From Clostridiaceae bacterium (lineage in GTDB: Bacteria > Bacillota > Clostridia > Oscillospirales > Butyricicoccaceae), in NCBI GenBank assembly GCA_009911355.1, contig QXXE01000021.1:1-57816 (forward strand): DNA of 57,816 nucleotides, in the 5' to 3' direction. The translations under genes were made by a program, and so were the position numbers. Under the pieces are notes generated by a model, which saw only the letters and a list, made by a program, of their open reading frames with translations, was not told where the DNA came from and did no database searches. This document shows positions 1 through 6,538 of this stretch, in pieces. Numbering within the stretch: position 1 is the first letter of the stretch; each line of letters opens with the position of its first letter.

Positions 1-73
1 ATACTATGAATCTCTGGATGCTGCTTAGGCATTGATATCCTTGTAAAAAAAGTGTCAACCAATATTGACAATA

Positions 74-508
74 TCATGCTTCGGACATGGCCCGGTTACG
101 CTCATCGGCGTGCATCACAGCGGAAAGGATATACTGCTCACCGCCCACGATCTCCACGGCGGCTTTATAGGCATCGGCATAAAACTGTTTTGCAAATTCA
201 TAGCCGCCGTGGTTGTAGAAGTAAGCGGAGTTCACATCGAATACCAACTCACCGTATTTGATGGCATCCGGTTTCAACCCTCTGGTGGAAATCACGCCAT
301 CCTGTTCCATCTGCTCAAACATTTTCACATAATCATCGGTAGGATCTTTGAAGTGAACATTCAGCGGAGTGCGTTCCGGCACAATATCCTGATTGCTGTA
401 ACTGTCCTTTTCACGCTCATTGTGTTCCTGTATTTTTGCTACATCGTCCGGTGTCGGTAAGTCCTGATTCCGGGCTGCGGTGCGGTCTATTCCGTCATTT
501 CTTGACAT
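74..508 (-). pseudogene. Truncated MobV/Pre relaxase, N-terminal fragment
   Basis: The 144 readable codons match the N-terminal part of MobV/Pre plasmid mobilization relaxases, which nick oriT and lead single-strand transfer; full proteins are usually about 400-500 residues. The reading runs from MSRNDG to MHADERNRAMSEA and then hits a stop. It reaches the His/Asp/Glu start of the relaxase metal-binding motif but not the following HxH residues, so this fragment cannot be catalytic. The sequence beyond the stop does not continue the relaxase in any frame, which suggests something was inserted at about position 74. A matching oriT lies just upstream of the start (571-598). Family assignment is good; the cause of truncation is inferred. 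Confidence 0.75.
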
Positions 509-570
509 GGATTTTTGTCCTTTCTTTGAGATTTGCAGACAGCGGGAAAACCGGGAAACGGCACTTTTTC

Positions 571-598
571 AAAGTGTAATAACCCACTATGACACTTT
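571..598 (-). other. MobV-type oriT (pMV158-like)
   Basis: Read on the minus strand, a 7-base inverted repeat AAAGTGT/ACACTTT flanks the core ATAGTGGGTTAT. The pMV158 MobM origin has the same layout, with a nick between G and T in TAGTGTG/TTA. The site lies 63 bases upstream of the mob fragment start, the usual position. By analogy the nick would fall between GGG and TTA. The wider stretch 509-851 contains other imperfect hairpins and no convincing gene. Confidence 0.7.
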
Positions 599-851
599 CA
601 TCCATACTGGCTGCAAAGTGCCGTGGGCTCTCCGAGGGCTCTCCCGAGGGGGAGTGCGGTTGCTGCGGCAACCTCTGCTGACCAAGGCGAAAATGTCTGC
701 AACTTTGCCCATGGTCAGCACGTCTGCATGAATCTGTTCCGGTGAACCTCCTCTTGCAGACGGTGGCAGCGAAAATCGCATTTTTCACTGCCATCCATAG
801 GCAGCGGTGCGCCTATGGGGACGGGCGATGCGAAAGGCTGTTGCCGGGGCA

Positions 852-1067
852 TCACTTCTCCCGTCTTTGCTGCCATACGATGTCGTATCCCAGCACATCG
901 GCAAGTTCCAATACTTCCTTGTATCGGATGCTTTCCCGCTGCAATTTTGCGGATAGGTTGGAAACGCTGTCGCTCCAACCATACTCGTCTGAGAGCAGGT
1001 CAACCACTTCCTGCATGGTCATTCCGGCACGGATGATCTGTGCCTTGATTTCGTTGCGTACATTCAT
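852..1067 (-). CDS. Small HTH (XRE-like) protein of the mobile element
   Basis: A 71-residue protein with a predicted helix-turn-helix: MTMQEVVDLLSDEYGW, then SDSVSNLSAKLQRESIRYKEVLELADVLGYDI, the layout of short XRE-type DNA-binding proteins common in Firmicutes integrative elements. It is basic at the C-terminus (QQRREK). A GGAGGAATTTTC ribosome site precedes the start. It lies next to oriT and mob, so a role in controlling mobilization or replication genes is likely but inferred. No catalytic domain is present. Confidence 0.7.
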   Translation of the reverse strand: MNVRNEIKAQIIRAGMTMQEVVDLLSDEYGWSDSVSNLSAKLQRESIRYKEVLELADVLGYDIVWQQRREK

Positions 1068-1467
1068 ATTGAAAATTCCTCCATATTTTTAATTTGTAGT
1101 TTGGTGCAATAGCTACTCCCCAAAGCGGAGCAGATGCACCGAACAGTGAAAAATCTGCTTTCTCCTAAATCGCTTTCATTTTGTGGGTGCGATACTCTGT
1201 CCATATAGGCATATATCCCACTTTGCTGTTCCGTGCGGTTTAGTTTTGAACAGTGAAAACACCTACTGTTCCGCGAACCGGGTGCATGGTTTGGAGAAGC
1301 ACGATTTAGTGAAATAGTTTCGTCTTGCGGCCAAAAACTTTGCTGTTTCCATTACCATTGATTTTCAATGCCCGACAACAGGTCAGTTCTGACCGCTGAC
1401 TGTTTCCATAAATAGAGAACAACGGGTAAAATGCTGTGTACATACGTACCAAAAGGAACAGCGAGAA
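1068..1467. repeat. Intergenic 400 bp with GAACAG/CTGTTC repeats
   Basis: No gene seen. The 12-base sequence GAACAGTGAAAA occurs at 1141-1152 and 1248-1259, and CTGTTCCG at 1226-1233 and 1266-1273, so GAACAG and its complement CTGTTC alternate through the region. The stretch follows the replication helicase gene. It could be an iteron-like replication origin or a repressor binding region; the sequence does not decide which. Confidence 0.45.
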
Positions 1468-1500
1468 TTAGTCCTGCCATTCCTCCGGTACGTACGTACA
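1437..1500. repeat. Inverted repeat around the helicase stop codon
   Basis: A 14-base arm (1437-1450, TGTACATACGTACC) is repeated inverted at 1487-1500 with 13 of 14 bases matching. The arms flank the 3' end of the helicase gene, and the right arm lies inside its last codons. There is no run of T after either arm, so this is not a standard intrinsic terminator. It may be a protein binding site or an mRNA-end structure. Confidence 0.4.
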
Positions 1501-2841
1501 TGGCGAAACGTCGTAAAACCCATTTATATTAGGTCGTGTCACAGCTTCCACACCCATGAATCCCCATACCCGTCGTCCGGCAGAGTTGGTGATGTTGTTG
1601 CAATGCTCCAAATTAAATTTCTTCGCATTGGCAACCATGGCATCGCTGAAACTGCGGGATTTCAGAGGGGCAAGGGAGTTTTCCTCACACCACAGGCGAT
1701 AGATCGCATAAAAATCCTTGGAACTAATGGACGCATCCGCCTTGCGCCGGATGTATCCCTCGGAATCCATGAAGTCAAAAATGTTGTTATTGTCACGCTT
1801 GACCGCTTCCCGGTTTTCACAGATGCGGTCACTCTCCGAAAACTTAAAATTATTGGCAACAAGCCGCTGTAAGCCTTCAAATGCCCAGAGGAAAATCCCC
1901 TCGGCTTCGGCTTTCATCTTCTCCGCAAGGTCGGGATCGTCGGCTCTGTCCATGGGCTTTTCCTTGGTAGTCAGCACAAGCTGTCTGCGGTAAAATCCAT
2001 CGCTGCGGTCATACAGGGCTTGCAGATCGCCGTTGCTGAATGCCAGCAATCGGGCAAACATCCATCCCTGATAACTCTGCCTGCCCTTGCGTTCCAAGTC
2101 CATCTTGCCCTGTGCAGTCACGATGGATTTTACATAGTTGGTCTGGCGCAGGGCTTCCATCCGCATATCATCATCCACGCACAGCAGGATGTGTTCCAGA
2201 TCGGCACGGGCGAAGCGGTTTTCGGAAATTTTGCCGATGCTGCCATCTTTCATATTTGTGCCGAATATAGCGGACAGCACCGCACCGATTTGAGATTTGC
2301 CCTCGCCGCCGTTACCCTTAATCACCATCATGCGCTGTCCCTTATTGGAGGGAATCAGGCAATAGCCGATAAACTCCTGCAAGGTAGGAATATCTTCTTC
2401 ATAGAGCAAACCATCCAGAAAGTTCAGCCACAGAGCAGGTGCAGCAGCGTTTGGATTGTAGGAAACAGGCAAGCGGCTCTGTACGATTTCCTTTTTTCCC
2501 TCAATAAATCTCCCATCCAGCATGAGCGTTCCGTTGGCAACATGGATGCGGTCAGGCTGCGGAGGAAAATCATCAACCATTGCTTCCAGTTTCAGCAATT
2601 CCATGATGTTTTTGATCTTCTGCGGTACGCTGCTGATGGTGTAGTTTTTCAGCTTTTCGTAAACCTCGCCCCGCAGGACAATATCATCTGTTACCCGTCC
2701 ATTGGGCGTAAAGAAAGCCCTGTTTGTGAAGATGATTCTGCGCTCTTGCAGGAATTCTTCACAAAACAGAGCTTCGTTGATGTTCTGCCCGTCAAACCAG
2801 ACAGGCAAATTCATATCAGGCGTTTTCCGGTTCTTCGCCAT
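1468..2841 (-). CDS. SF3/D5-type replication helicase
   Basis: A 457-residue protein of the phage/plasmid D5 helicase group (superfamily 3), which unwinds DNA at the element's origin. Walker A is GNGGEGKS at 176-183; Walker B is HILLCVDDD at about 217-225; sensor-like residues follow. The N-terminal part (1-140) resembles the D5 N-terminal domain and the last 90 residues a winged-helix-like C-terminal domain (SKDFYAIYRLWCEEN). It overlaps the primase gene upstream by 26 bases, so the two are translationally linked. Many related elements fuse primase and helicase; here they are separate polypeptides. Function is firm at family level. Confidence 0.85.
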   Translation of the reverse strand: MAKNRKTPDMNLPVWFDGQNINEALFCEEFLQERRIIFTNRAFFTPNGRVTDDIVLRGEVYEKLKNYTISSVPQKIKNIMELLKLEAMVDDFPPQPDRIHVANGTLMLDGRFIEGKKEIVQSRLPVSYNPNAAAPALWLNFLDGLLYEEDIPTLQEFIGYCLIPSNKGQRMMVIKGNGGEGKSQIGAVLSAIFGTNMKDGSIGKISENRFARADLEHILLCVDDDMRMEALRQTNYVKSIVTAQGKMDLERKGRQSYQGWMFARLLAFSNGDLQALYDRSDGFYRRQLVLTTKEKPMDRADDPDLAEKMKAEAEGIFLWAFEGLQRLVANNFKFSESDRICENREAVKRDNNNIFDFMDSEGYIRRKADASISSKDFYAIYRLWCEENSLAPLKSRSFSDAMVANAKKFNLEHCNNITNSAGRRVWGFMGVEAVTRPNINGFYDVSPCTYVPEEWQD

Positions 2842-3436
2842 GGTGCGCCACCTCCTTTTTCTTTCGTGCGGTGTAGTCTTTCAGAAAGGTGATTTTACCG
2901 TCTTTCATCAGCTCGTCCACCACGGCAACACGTTCTTCCAGACCACCCACTGTCAAAATATCTGCCAGATATTCGATATGATCGAACATCTGGCAGGCTT
3001 CCACAAAGCGGTCATCCAGCGTATCGTCCGGTGTTTTCGGAGCATACCGCATTTTCCAATCTTCCAGTAGATGCAGATAGTCGGTCAGCACCCGGAAGCA
3101 CATCATTTCGTCCTCCCGGAACTGACGGATATAGGGACGTTTCGGTTTGACCATGGCTGCGGCAGTGGGTGGTTTCGGGTCAAGCCCAAAGTCCGCAGCC
3201 AGCTTCTGCGCTGATTCATAGCTCGTCAGGTTGAACAACCTTGCCACAAAGTCAATTACATCCCCCTTGGCTCCGCAGCCGAAGCAGAAAAAATAATCAT
3301 CATTCAGCTTCAGGCTCGGATGCCGGTCATGGTGGAATGGGCAGCATGCCATACCGTTGCGGTTGATCTTCAGCCCATAGTGTTCGGCGGCTTGCTTTAC
3401 GCTGATCGCCGCCTTGATGGTTTCGTAGATAGTCAT
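2816..3436 (-). CDS. CHC2 zinc-finger DNA primase
   Basis: A 206-residue protein starting MTIYETIKAAISVKQAAEHYG. The zinc finger is Cys32-x2-His35 and Cys51-x2-Cys54 (CCPFHHDRHPS, FFCFGCGAKGD), the CHC2 motif of bacterial DnaG-type primases. Only the zinc finger and a helical tail are present; no TOPRIM polymerase core is seen, so it probably works with the helicase gene that overlaps its 3' end. The start at 3436 is chosen because AAGGAG lies just upstream; a longer reading to 3520 has no ribosome site. Transcription probably starts near 3590 (see promoter and attenuator entries). Confidence 0.82.
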   Translation of the reverse strand: MTIYETIKAAISVKQAAEHYGLKINRNGMACCPFHHDRHPSLKLNDDYFFCFGCGAKGDVIDFVARLFNLTSYESAQKLAADFGLDPKPPTAAAMVKPKRPYIRQFREDEMMCFRVLTDYLHLLEDWKMRYAPKTPDDTLDDRFVEACQMFDHIEYLADILTVGGLEERVAVVDELMKDGKITFLKDYTARKKKEVAHHGEEPENA

Positions 3437-3461
3437 AGATTTTTTCTCCTTCCAATTATTT

Positions 3462-3479
3462 TGACAAATTTCTTTGTCA
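3462..3479. promoter_or_regulatory. Palindromic operator upstream of primase
   Basis: A perfect inverted repeat, TGACAAA (3462-3468), 4 bases, TTTGTCA (3473-3479), lies 26 bases before the primase start in the leader. It may be bound by one of the element's HTH proteins; the binding protein is not identified. Confidence 0.45.
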
Positions 3480-3530
3480 CCTGAATATACGTGGAAAATG
3501 ACTTGGATTGAAAAAATCAAGCACTACTGC

Positions 3531-3583
3531 AACAAAACAAAAAAGCCCTCTTGCAATCTTGCAAAAATGTAAGATCTAAGAGG
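3531..3583 (-). terminator. Intrinsic terminator or attenuator in the primase leader
   Basis: On the minus strand, paired segments CCTCTT/AAGAGG (3547-3552 with 3578-3583) and ATCTT/AAGAT (3556-3560 with 3571-3575) form a stem followed by GGGC and a T-rich run (TTTTTTGTTTTG). No minus-strand gene lies upstream, so the terminator sits in the leader of the primase operon, between its likely promoter and the gene. That suggests attenuation of replication gene expression. Confidence 0.5.
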
Positions 3584-3592
3584 ACTGAGTGA

Positions 3593-3620
3593 TCTATATG
3601 ATTTCAATCATTCTTCTCAA
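3593..3620 (-). promoter_or_regulatory. Promoter of the primase-helicase operon
   Basis: On the minus strand, TTGAGA (3620-3615), a 16-base spacer and TATAGA (3598-3593) make a sigma-A-like promoter about 155 bases upstream of the primase start. It diverges from the promoter at 3700-3727. Confidence 0.4.
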
Positions 3621-3673
3621 TCGAAAAAAAGAACGAGGTGAATGACAAGGTACAATTTTCACAGAATAAGTGA

Positions 3674-3695
3674 ATAAAGTGAATTTTCACTTTAT
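3674..3695. promoter_or_regulatory. 22-bp palindromic operator with extra half sites
   Basis: Perfect 10-base arms ATAAAGTGAA and TTCACTTTAT are separated by TT. Two further AAGTGAA half sites lie at 3668-3674 and 3707-3713, the second inside the spacer of the downstream promoter. This is a repressor-type arrangement for the divergent promoters, most simply bound by the XRE protein at 5082-5882 (inference). Confidence 0.6.
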
Positions 3696-3699
3696 GGTA

Positions 3700-3727
3700 T
3701 TGAAAAAAGTGAAAATATGAGTATAAT
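3700..3727 (+). promoter_or_regulatory. Promoter of the AlbA_2-XRE-sigma operon
   Basis: TTGAAA (3700-3705), a 16-base spacer and TATAAT (3722-3727) lie 29 bases before the start at 3757. An AAGTGAA half site sits between the two boxes, so a bound regulator would block RNA polymerase. Confidence 0.6.
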
Positions 3728-3756
3728 ATAATCAAGAAATGTTGGAGGTGCCGAAT

Positions 3757-5067
3757 ATGCAATATGAAAGTGAGCGCATCGAATATAAATCTCAGATGAT
3801 CGAAGACCTTTATCGGGAAGTCATTGCCTTTGCGAACAGTGACGGTGGCGTGATTTACATTGGTATCGACGATCAGGGTAATTTAACTGGAATTGACGAT
3901 GTGGATGAAACCTATACCCGTATCACAAACGGTATCCGTGATGCGATCGCACCGGATGTTACCATGTTTGTGCGATATATCCTCCAAAACAACAAGGTCA
4001 TTCAGATTGAAGTAGGAGAAGGCAGCTATAAACCCTATTATCTAAAATCCAAGGGTATGAAGCCCACTGGTGTTTATGTTAGACAGGGTGCATCCAGTGT
4101 GCAGGCATCTCCTGACCAAATTAGAAAAATGATTAAAGAATCAGATGGTGACAATTTCGAGGCTTCACGCTGTGTGGAACAGGAATTAACCTTTGATGCT
4201 GCTAAAACTGCATTCCAACGATACGGAGTTGAGTTCTCTGTTGAAAAATATCGTGCGCTGGGGATCACACAGAACGATATTTACACCAACCTTGCCTTGC
4301 TGCTCTCTGACCAATGCCACCACACGACTAAAATTGCCGTGTTCAATGATGAATTTTGCACGGAGTTCCGGGACAGCAAAGAATTCGGCGGCTCGGTATT
4401 CAAACAGTTCGAGGATTCTGTAAACTATCTTGCTTTGTGTAATAAGACCGTTTCCACGATTAAAGGAGTTATCCGCACAGATAAGAAAGATTATCCCGAA
4501 GAAGCCATCCGTGAAGCCCTGCTCAATGCTCTTGTGCACCGTGACTACGGCTTCAGCGGCAGCATCATTATCAATGTCAACGACAGCAAGATGGAGTTCA
4601 TCTCTCTCGGCGGCCTTCTTCCCGGCCTTTCTACCGAAGATATCCGTATTGGCGTTTCCCAGCCGAGAAATAAAAAGCTGGCGGAAGTGTTCCACCGCCT
4701 GCGTCTGATCGAAAGCTATGGCACTGGTATTCGCCGTATTTTCAAGCTGTATGAAAACTGCCCTGTACAGCCCACTATCGAGGCAACGACCAATGCTTTC
4801 AAAATCGTACTGCCGAATATGAATGCTGCCAGTGCTGCAAGCGATGACGCACCGGCAACAACTGGCAAATCCACCGCAATCATCACCCCCCAGATGAAAA
4901 CCGTGATGGATTATCTGGCAGAGTATGGCGAAATGACCGACGAAGATCTGCAGGAACTGCTGAACATCAAGAAGACGAGAGCTTATCTGCTTGCCAGACA
5001 GATGCACGAAAATGAACTGATTGACATCATTGGTAGAGGTGTAAATAAGAAATACAAACTGAAATGA
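3757..5067 (+). CDS. AlbA_2 (Schlafen-like) DNA-binding ATPase-related regulator
   Basis: A 436-residue protein of the family often labelled RecG-like or AlbA_2 transcriptional regulators. The N-terminal AlbA_2 domain (about 1-125) shows ESERIEYKS, IAFANSDGGVIYIGIDDQG and GVYVRQGASS. The middle contains EAIREALLNALVHRDYG and YGTGIRRI, the ATPase C-terminal-like segment typical of this family, and the last 70 residues look like a winged helix (MKTVMDYLAEYGEMTDEDLQELLNIKKTRAY). GGAGG (3745-3749) decides the start at ATG 3757; an earlier ATG at 3739 would contain it. The gene is first in an operon with an XRE protein and a sigma factor. A regulatory role is likely; its target is unknown. Confidence 0.78.
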   Translation: MQYESERIEYKSQMIEDLYREVIAFANSDGGVIYIGIDDQGNLTGIDDVDETYTRITNGIRDAIAPDVTMFVRYILQNNKVIQIEVGEGSYKPYYLKSKGMKPTGVYVRQGASSVQASPDQIRKMIKESDGDNFEASRCVEQELTFDAAKTAFQRYGVEFSVEKYRALGITQNDIYTNLALLLSDQCHHTTKIAVFNDEFCTEFRDSKEFGGSVFKQFEDSVNYLALCNKTVSTIKGVIRTDKKDYPEEAIREALLNALVHRDYGFSGSIIINVNDSKMEFISLGGLLPGLSTEDIRIGVSQPRNKKLAEVFHRLRLIESYGTGIRRIFKLYENCPVQPTIEATTNAFKIVLPNMNAASAASDDAPATTGKSTAIITPQMKTVMDYLAEYGEMTDEDLQELLNIKKTRAYLLARQMHENELIDIIGRGVNKKYKLK

Positions 5068-5081
5068 TCGGAGGCGCTGTG

Positions 5082-5882
5082 ATGGATCAGGTTTTCTTAC
5101 CCGGTACAATCCGTGATCGAATTAAGGATTTGATGAAATCCAAGAAAATGACGCAAGCAGAACTGGCTATCCGTATCGGAATGGCAGAAAGCACTCTGAG
5201 CCGTTTCATCAGCGGTAGCACTGATAAAATCGGCAATGAAAATATTATCCGCATCGCCCGTGTGTTCAATGTCTCCACGGATTTCCTACTTGGCGAAGTT
5301 GATGTTCCAGACCGCATAAATTACGATATTTCCGAACTTGGGCTGTCGGTACAGGCAGCGAGAAACTTGTATACCCACAAGGTAAATCCGCAGATAGTCA
5401 ATGCACTGCTTGAAAACCCAGAGTTCGCAAACACCACTAATCTGATCTCCCGCTATTTGGATGATGAACTTGCCAAGGGATTTGCGACACAGAATCAGCT
5501 TTATGCAACAGTCGCCGGAATGCTTGGCAGCGCACCGGGAGCGGTTGAAGAAGTCAAGAACTTGCAGGTTCCGGTATATCAGTTTGATTTGACAGCGATT
5601 CAACGATCGTTTATGAGTGCGGTGCAAGCCGTAAAGAAGGAAGTTGGCAATGATCTGTCTGCAAGTAAAGAGCTGACCTCTCAGGCAGTGAAAAAGATTT
5701 ATGCCGAATTGACCAAAGGGCAGAAAAAGTCAAACAGAAAAATTACAGTCGATCAGGTTGCAGAGGCGGTTGCGAAATCGGTTTCTGATTTGCCCGGCAT
5801 CGATAAAGAAATGGTCAAACAGATGTTTCTGGCATTGACCGGCACGGTAGCAGGCCATGAAAAAGGAACAAATGACCAATGA
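5082..5882 (+). CDS. XRE-family transcriptional regulator
   Basis: A 266-residue protein with an N-terminal helix-turn-helix at about 8-70 (IRDRIKDLMKSKKMTQAELAIRIGMAESTLSRFISG), the Cro/C1 type. The long C-terminal part (about 75-266) is helical and without a recognised domain. The ATG at 5082 follows GGAGG by 7 bases. The gene lies 14 bases after the AlbA_2 gene and overlaps the sigma-factor gene, so the three are cotranscribed. It is the best candidate to bind the AAGTGAA operator at 3674-3695, which would make the operon self-regulated (inference). Confidence 0.8.
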   Translation: MDQVFLPGTIRDRIKDLMKSKKMTQAELAIRIGMAESTLSRFISGSTDKIGNENIIRIARVFNVSTDFLLGEVDVPDRINYDISELGLSVQAARNLYTHKVNPQIVNALLENPEFANTTNLISRYLDDELAKGFATQNQLYATVAGMLGSAPGAVEEVKNLQVPVYQFDLTAIQRSFMSAVQAVKKEVGNDLSASKELTSQAVKKIYAELTKGQKKSNRKITVDQVAEAVAKSVSDLPGIDKEMVKQMFLALTGTVAGHEKGTNDQ

Positions 5883-6504
5883 GCAACTCTGTATCGCTAC
5901 TCTTAATGGCGATACGGAAGCAAGAAATGCTCTTGTAGAGAACAACCTTCGTTTTATAAAGAGAACGGCTTATGAAATGTGGAGTGCACAACGGGAATTG
6001 AACACTTCTCTTGGCATCGAAATCAACGATCTGGTGCAAGAGGGTGCTTTGGGTCTGCTGGATGGTATCTCCGGTTATCGCCCGGATACCGGAAACAAAT
6101 TTCTGACCTATGCAGCTCCGGCGATCCGTAATGCTATGGTGGATTACATACGCAGCTATAATCCTACCTTTGAGGCGAAGAATTTGGGCAATATCATCCA
6201 TCTGGACGAAATAGCAAAAGACGAGAACCGAGGAAAACATGAATATATTGCTGATCCTACAAAGCAAACGCCGGAACAGTTATATCTGGCGCAGGGACGG
6301 ATCGATGATATTCACCATGCGTTGAACATGATCGAACCCAGAGAGGAATACTATCTGCGATACCGCTTTGGTTTTGACGATGATATTGAACACCCGCTGA
6401 CGGAAACAGCAAAGCATTTCCACCTGTCTGAAAGTCGTGCAAGATCTACGGAAGCACTGGCTTTGGATAATGTGTGGCTGGAACTACCGTGGTGGTTCCA
6501 TTAA
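5872..6504 (+). CDS. Sigma-70 family RNA polymerase sigma factor
   Basis: A 210-residue sigma factor. Region 2 lies at about 20-100 (NALVENNLRFIKRTAYEMW, DLVQEGALGLLDGISGYRPDTGNKFLTYAAPAIRNAMVDYIR), with the conserved core-binding and -10 recognition helices. Region 4 is at the C-terminus (MIEPREEYYLRYRFGFDDD, LTETAKHFHLSESRARSTEALALD). The start at 5872 is preferred because AAAGGA lies 5 bases upstream; an in-frame ATG at 5857 has a poor site. It overlaps the XRE gene by 11 bases. Such element-borne sigma factors usually direct transfer or excision genes; the defence operon begins 34 bases downstream. Confidence 0.85.
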   Translation: MTNEQLCIATLNGDTEARNALVENNLRFIKRTAYEMWSAQRELNTSLGIEINDLVQEGALGLLDGISGYRPDTGNKFLTYAAPAIRNAMVDYIRSYNPTFEAKNLGNIIHLDEIAKDENRGKHEYIADPTKQTPEQLYLAQGRIDDIHHALNMIEPREEYYLRYRFGFDDDIEHPLTETAKHFHLSESRARSTEALALDNVWLELPWWFH

Positions 6505-6538
6505 ACACAGACATTATAGCTTGAAAGGAATATAGGTC

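Noticed and set aside
495..1092. Several short frames around oriT
   Set aside because: No ribosome sites or domain patterns; the region reads better as oriT structure plus the 71-residue HTH gene.
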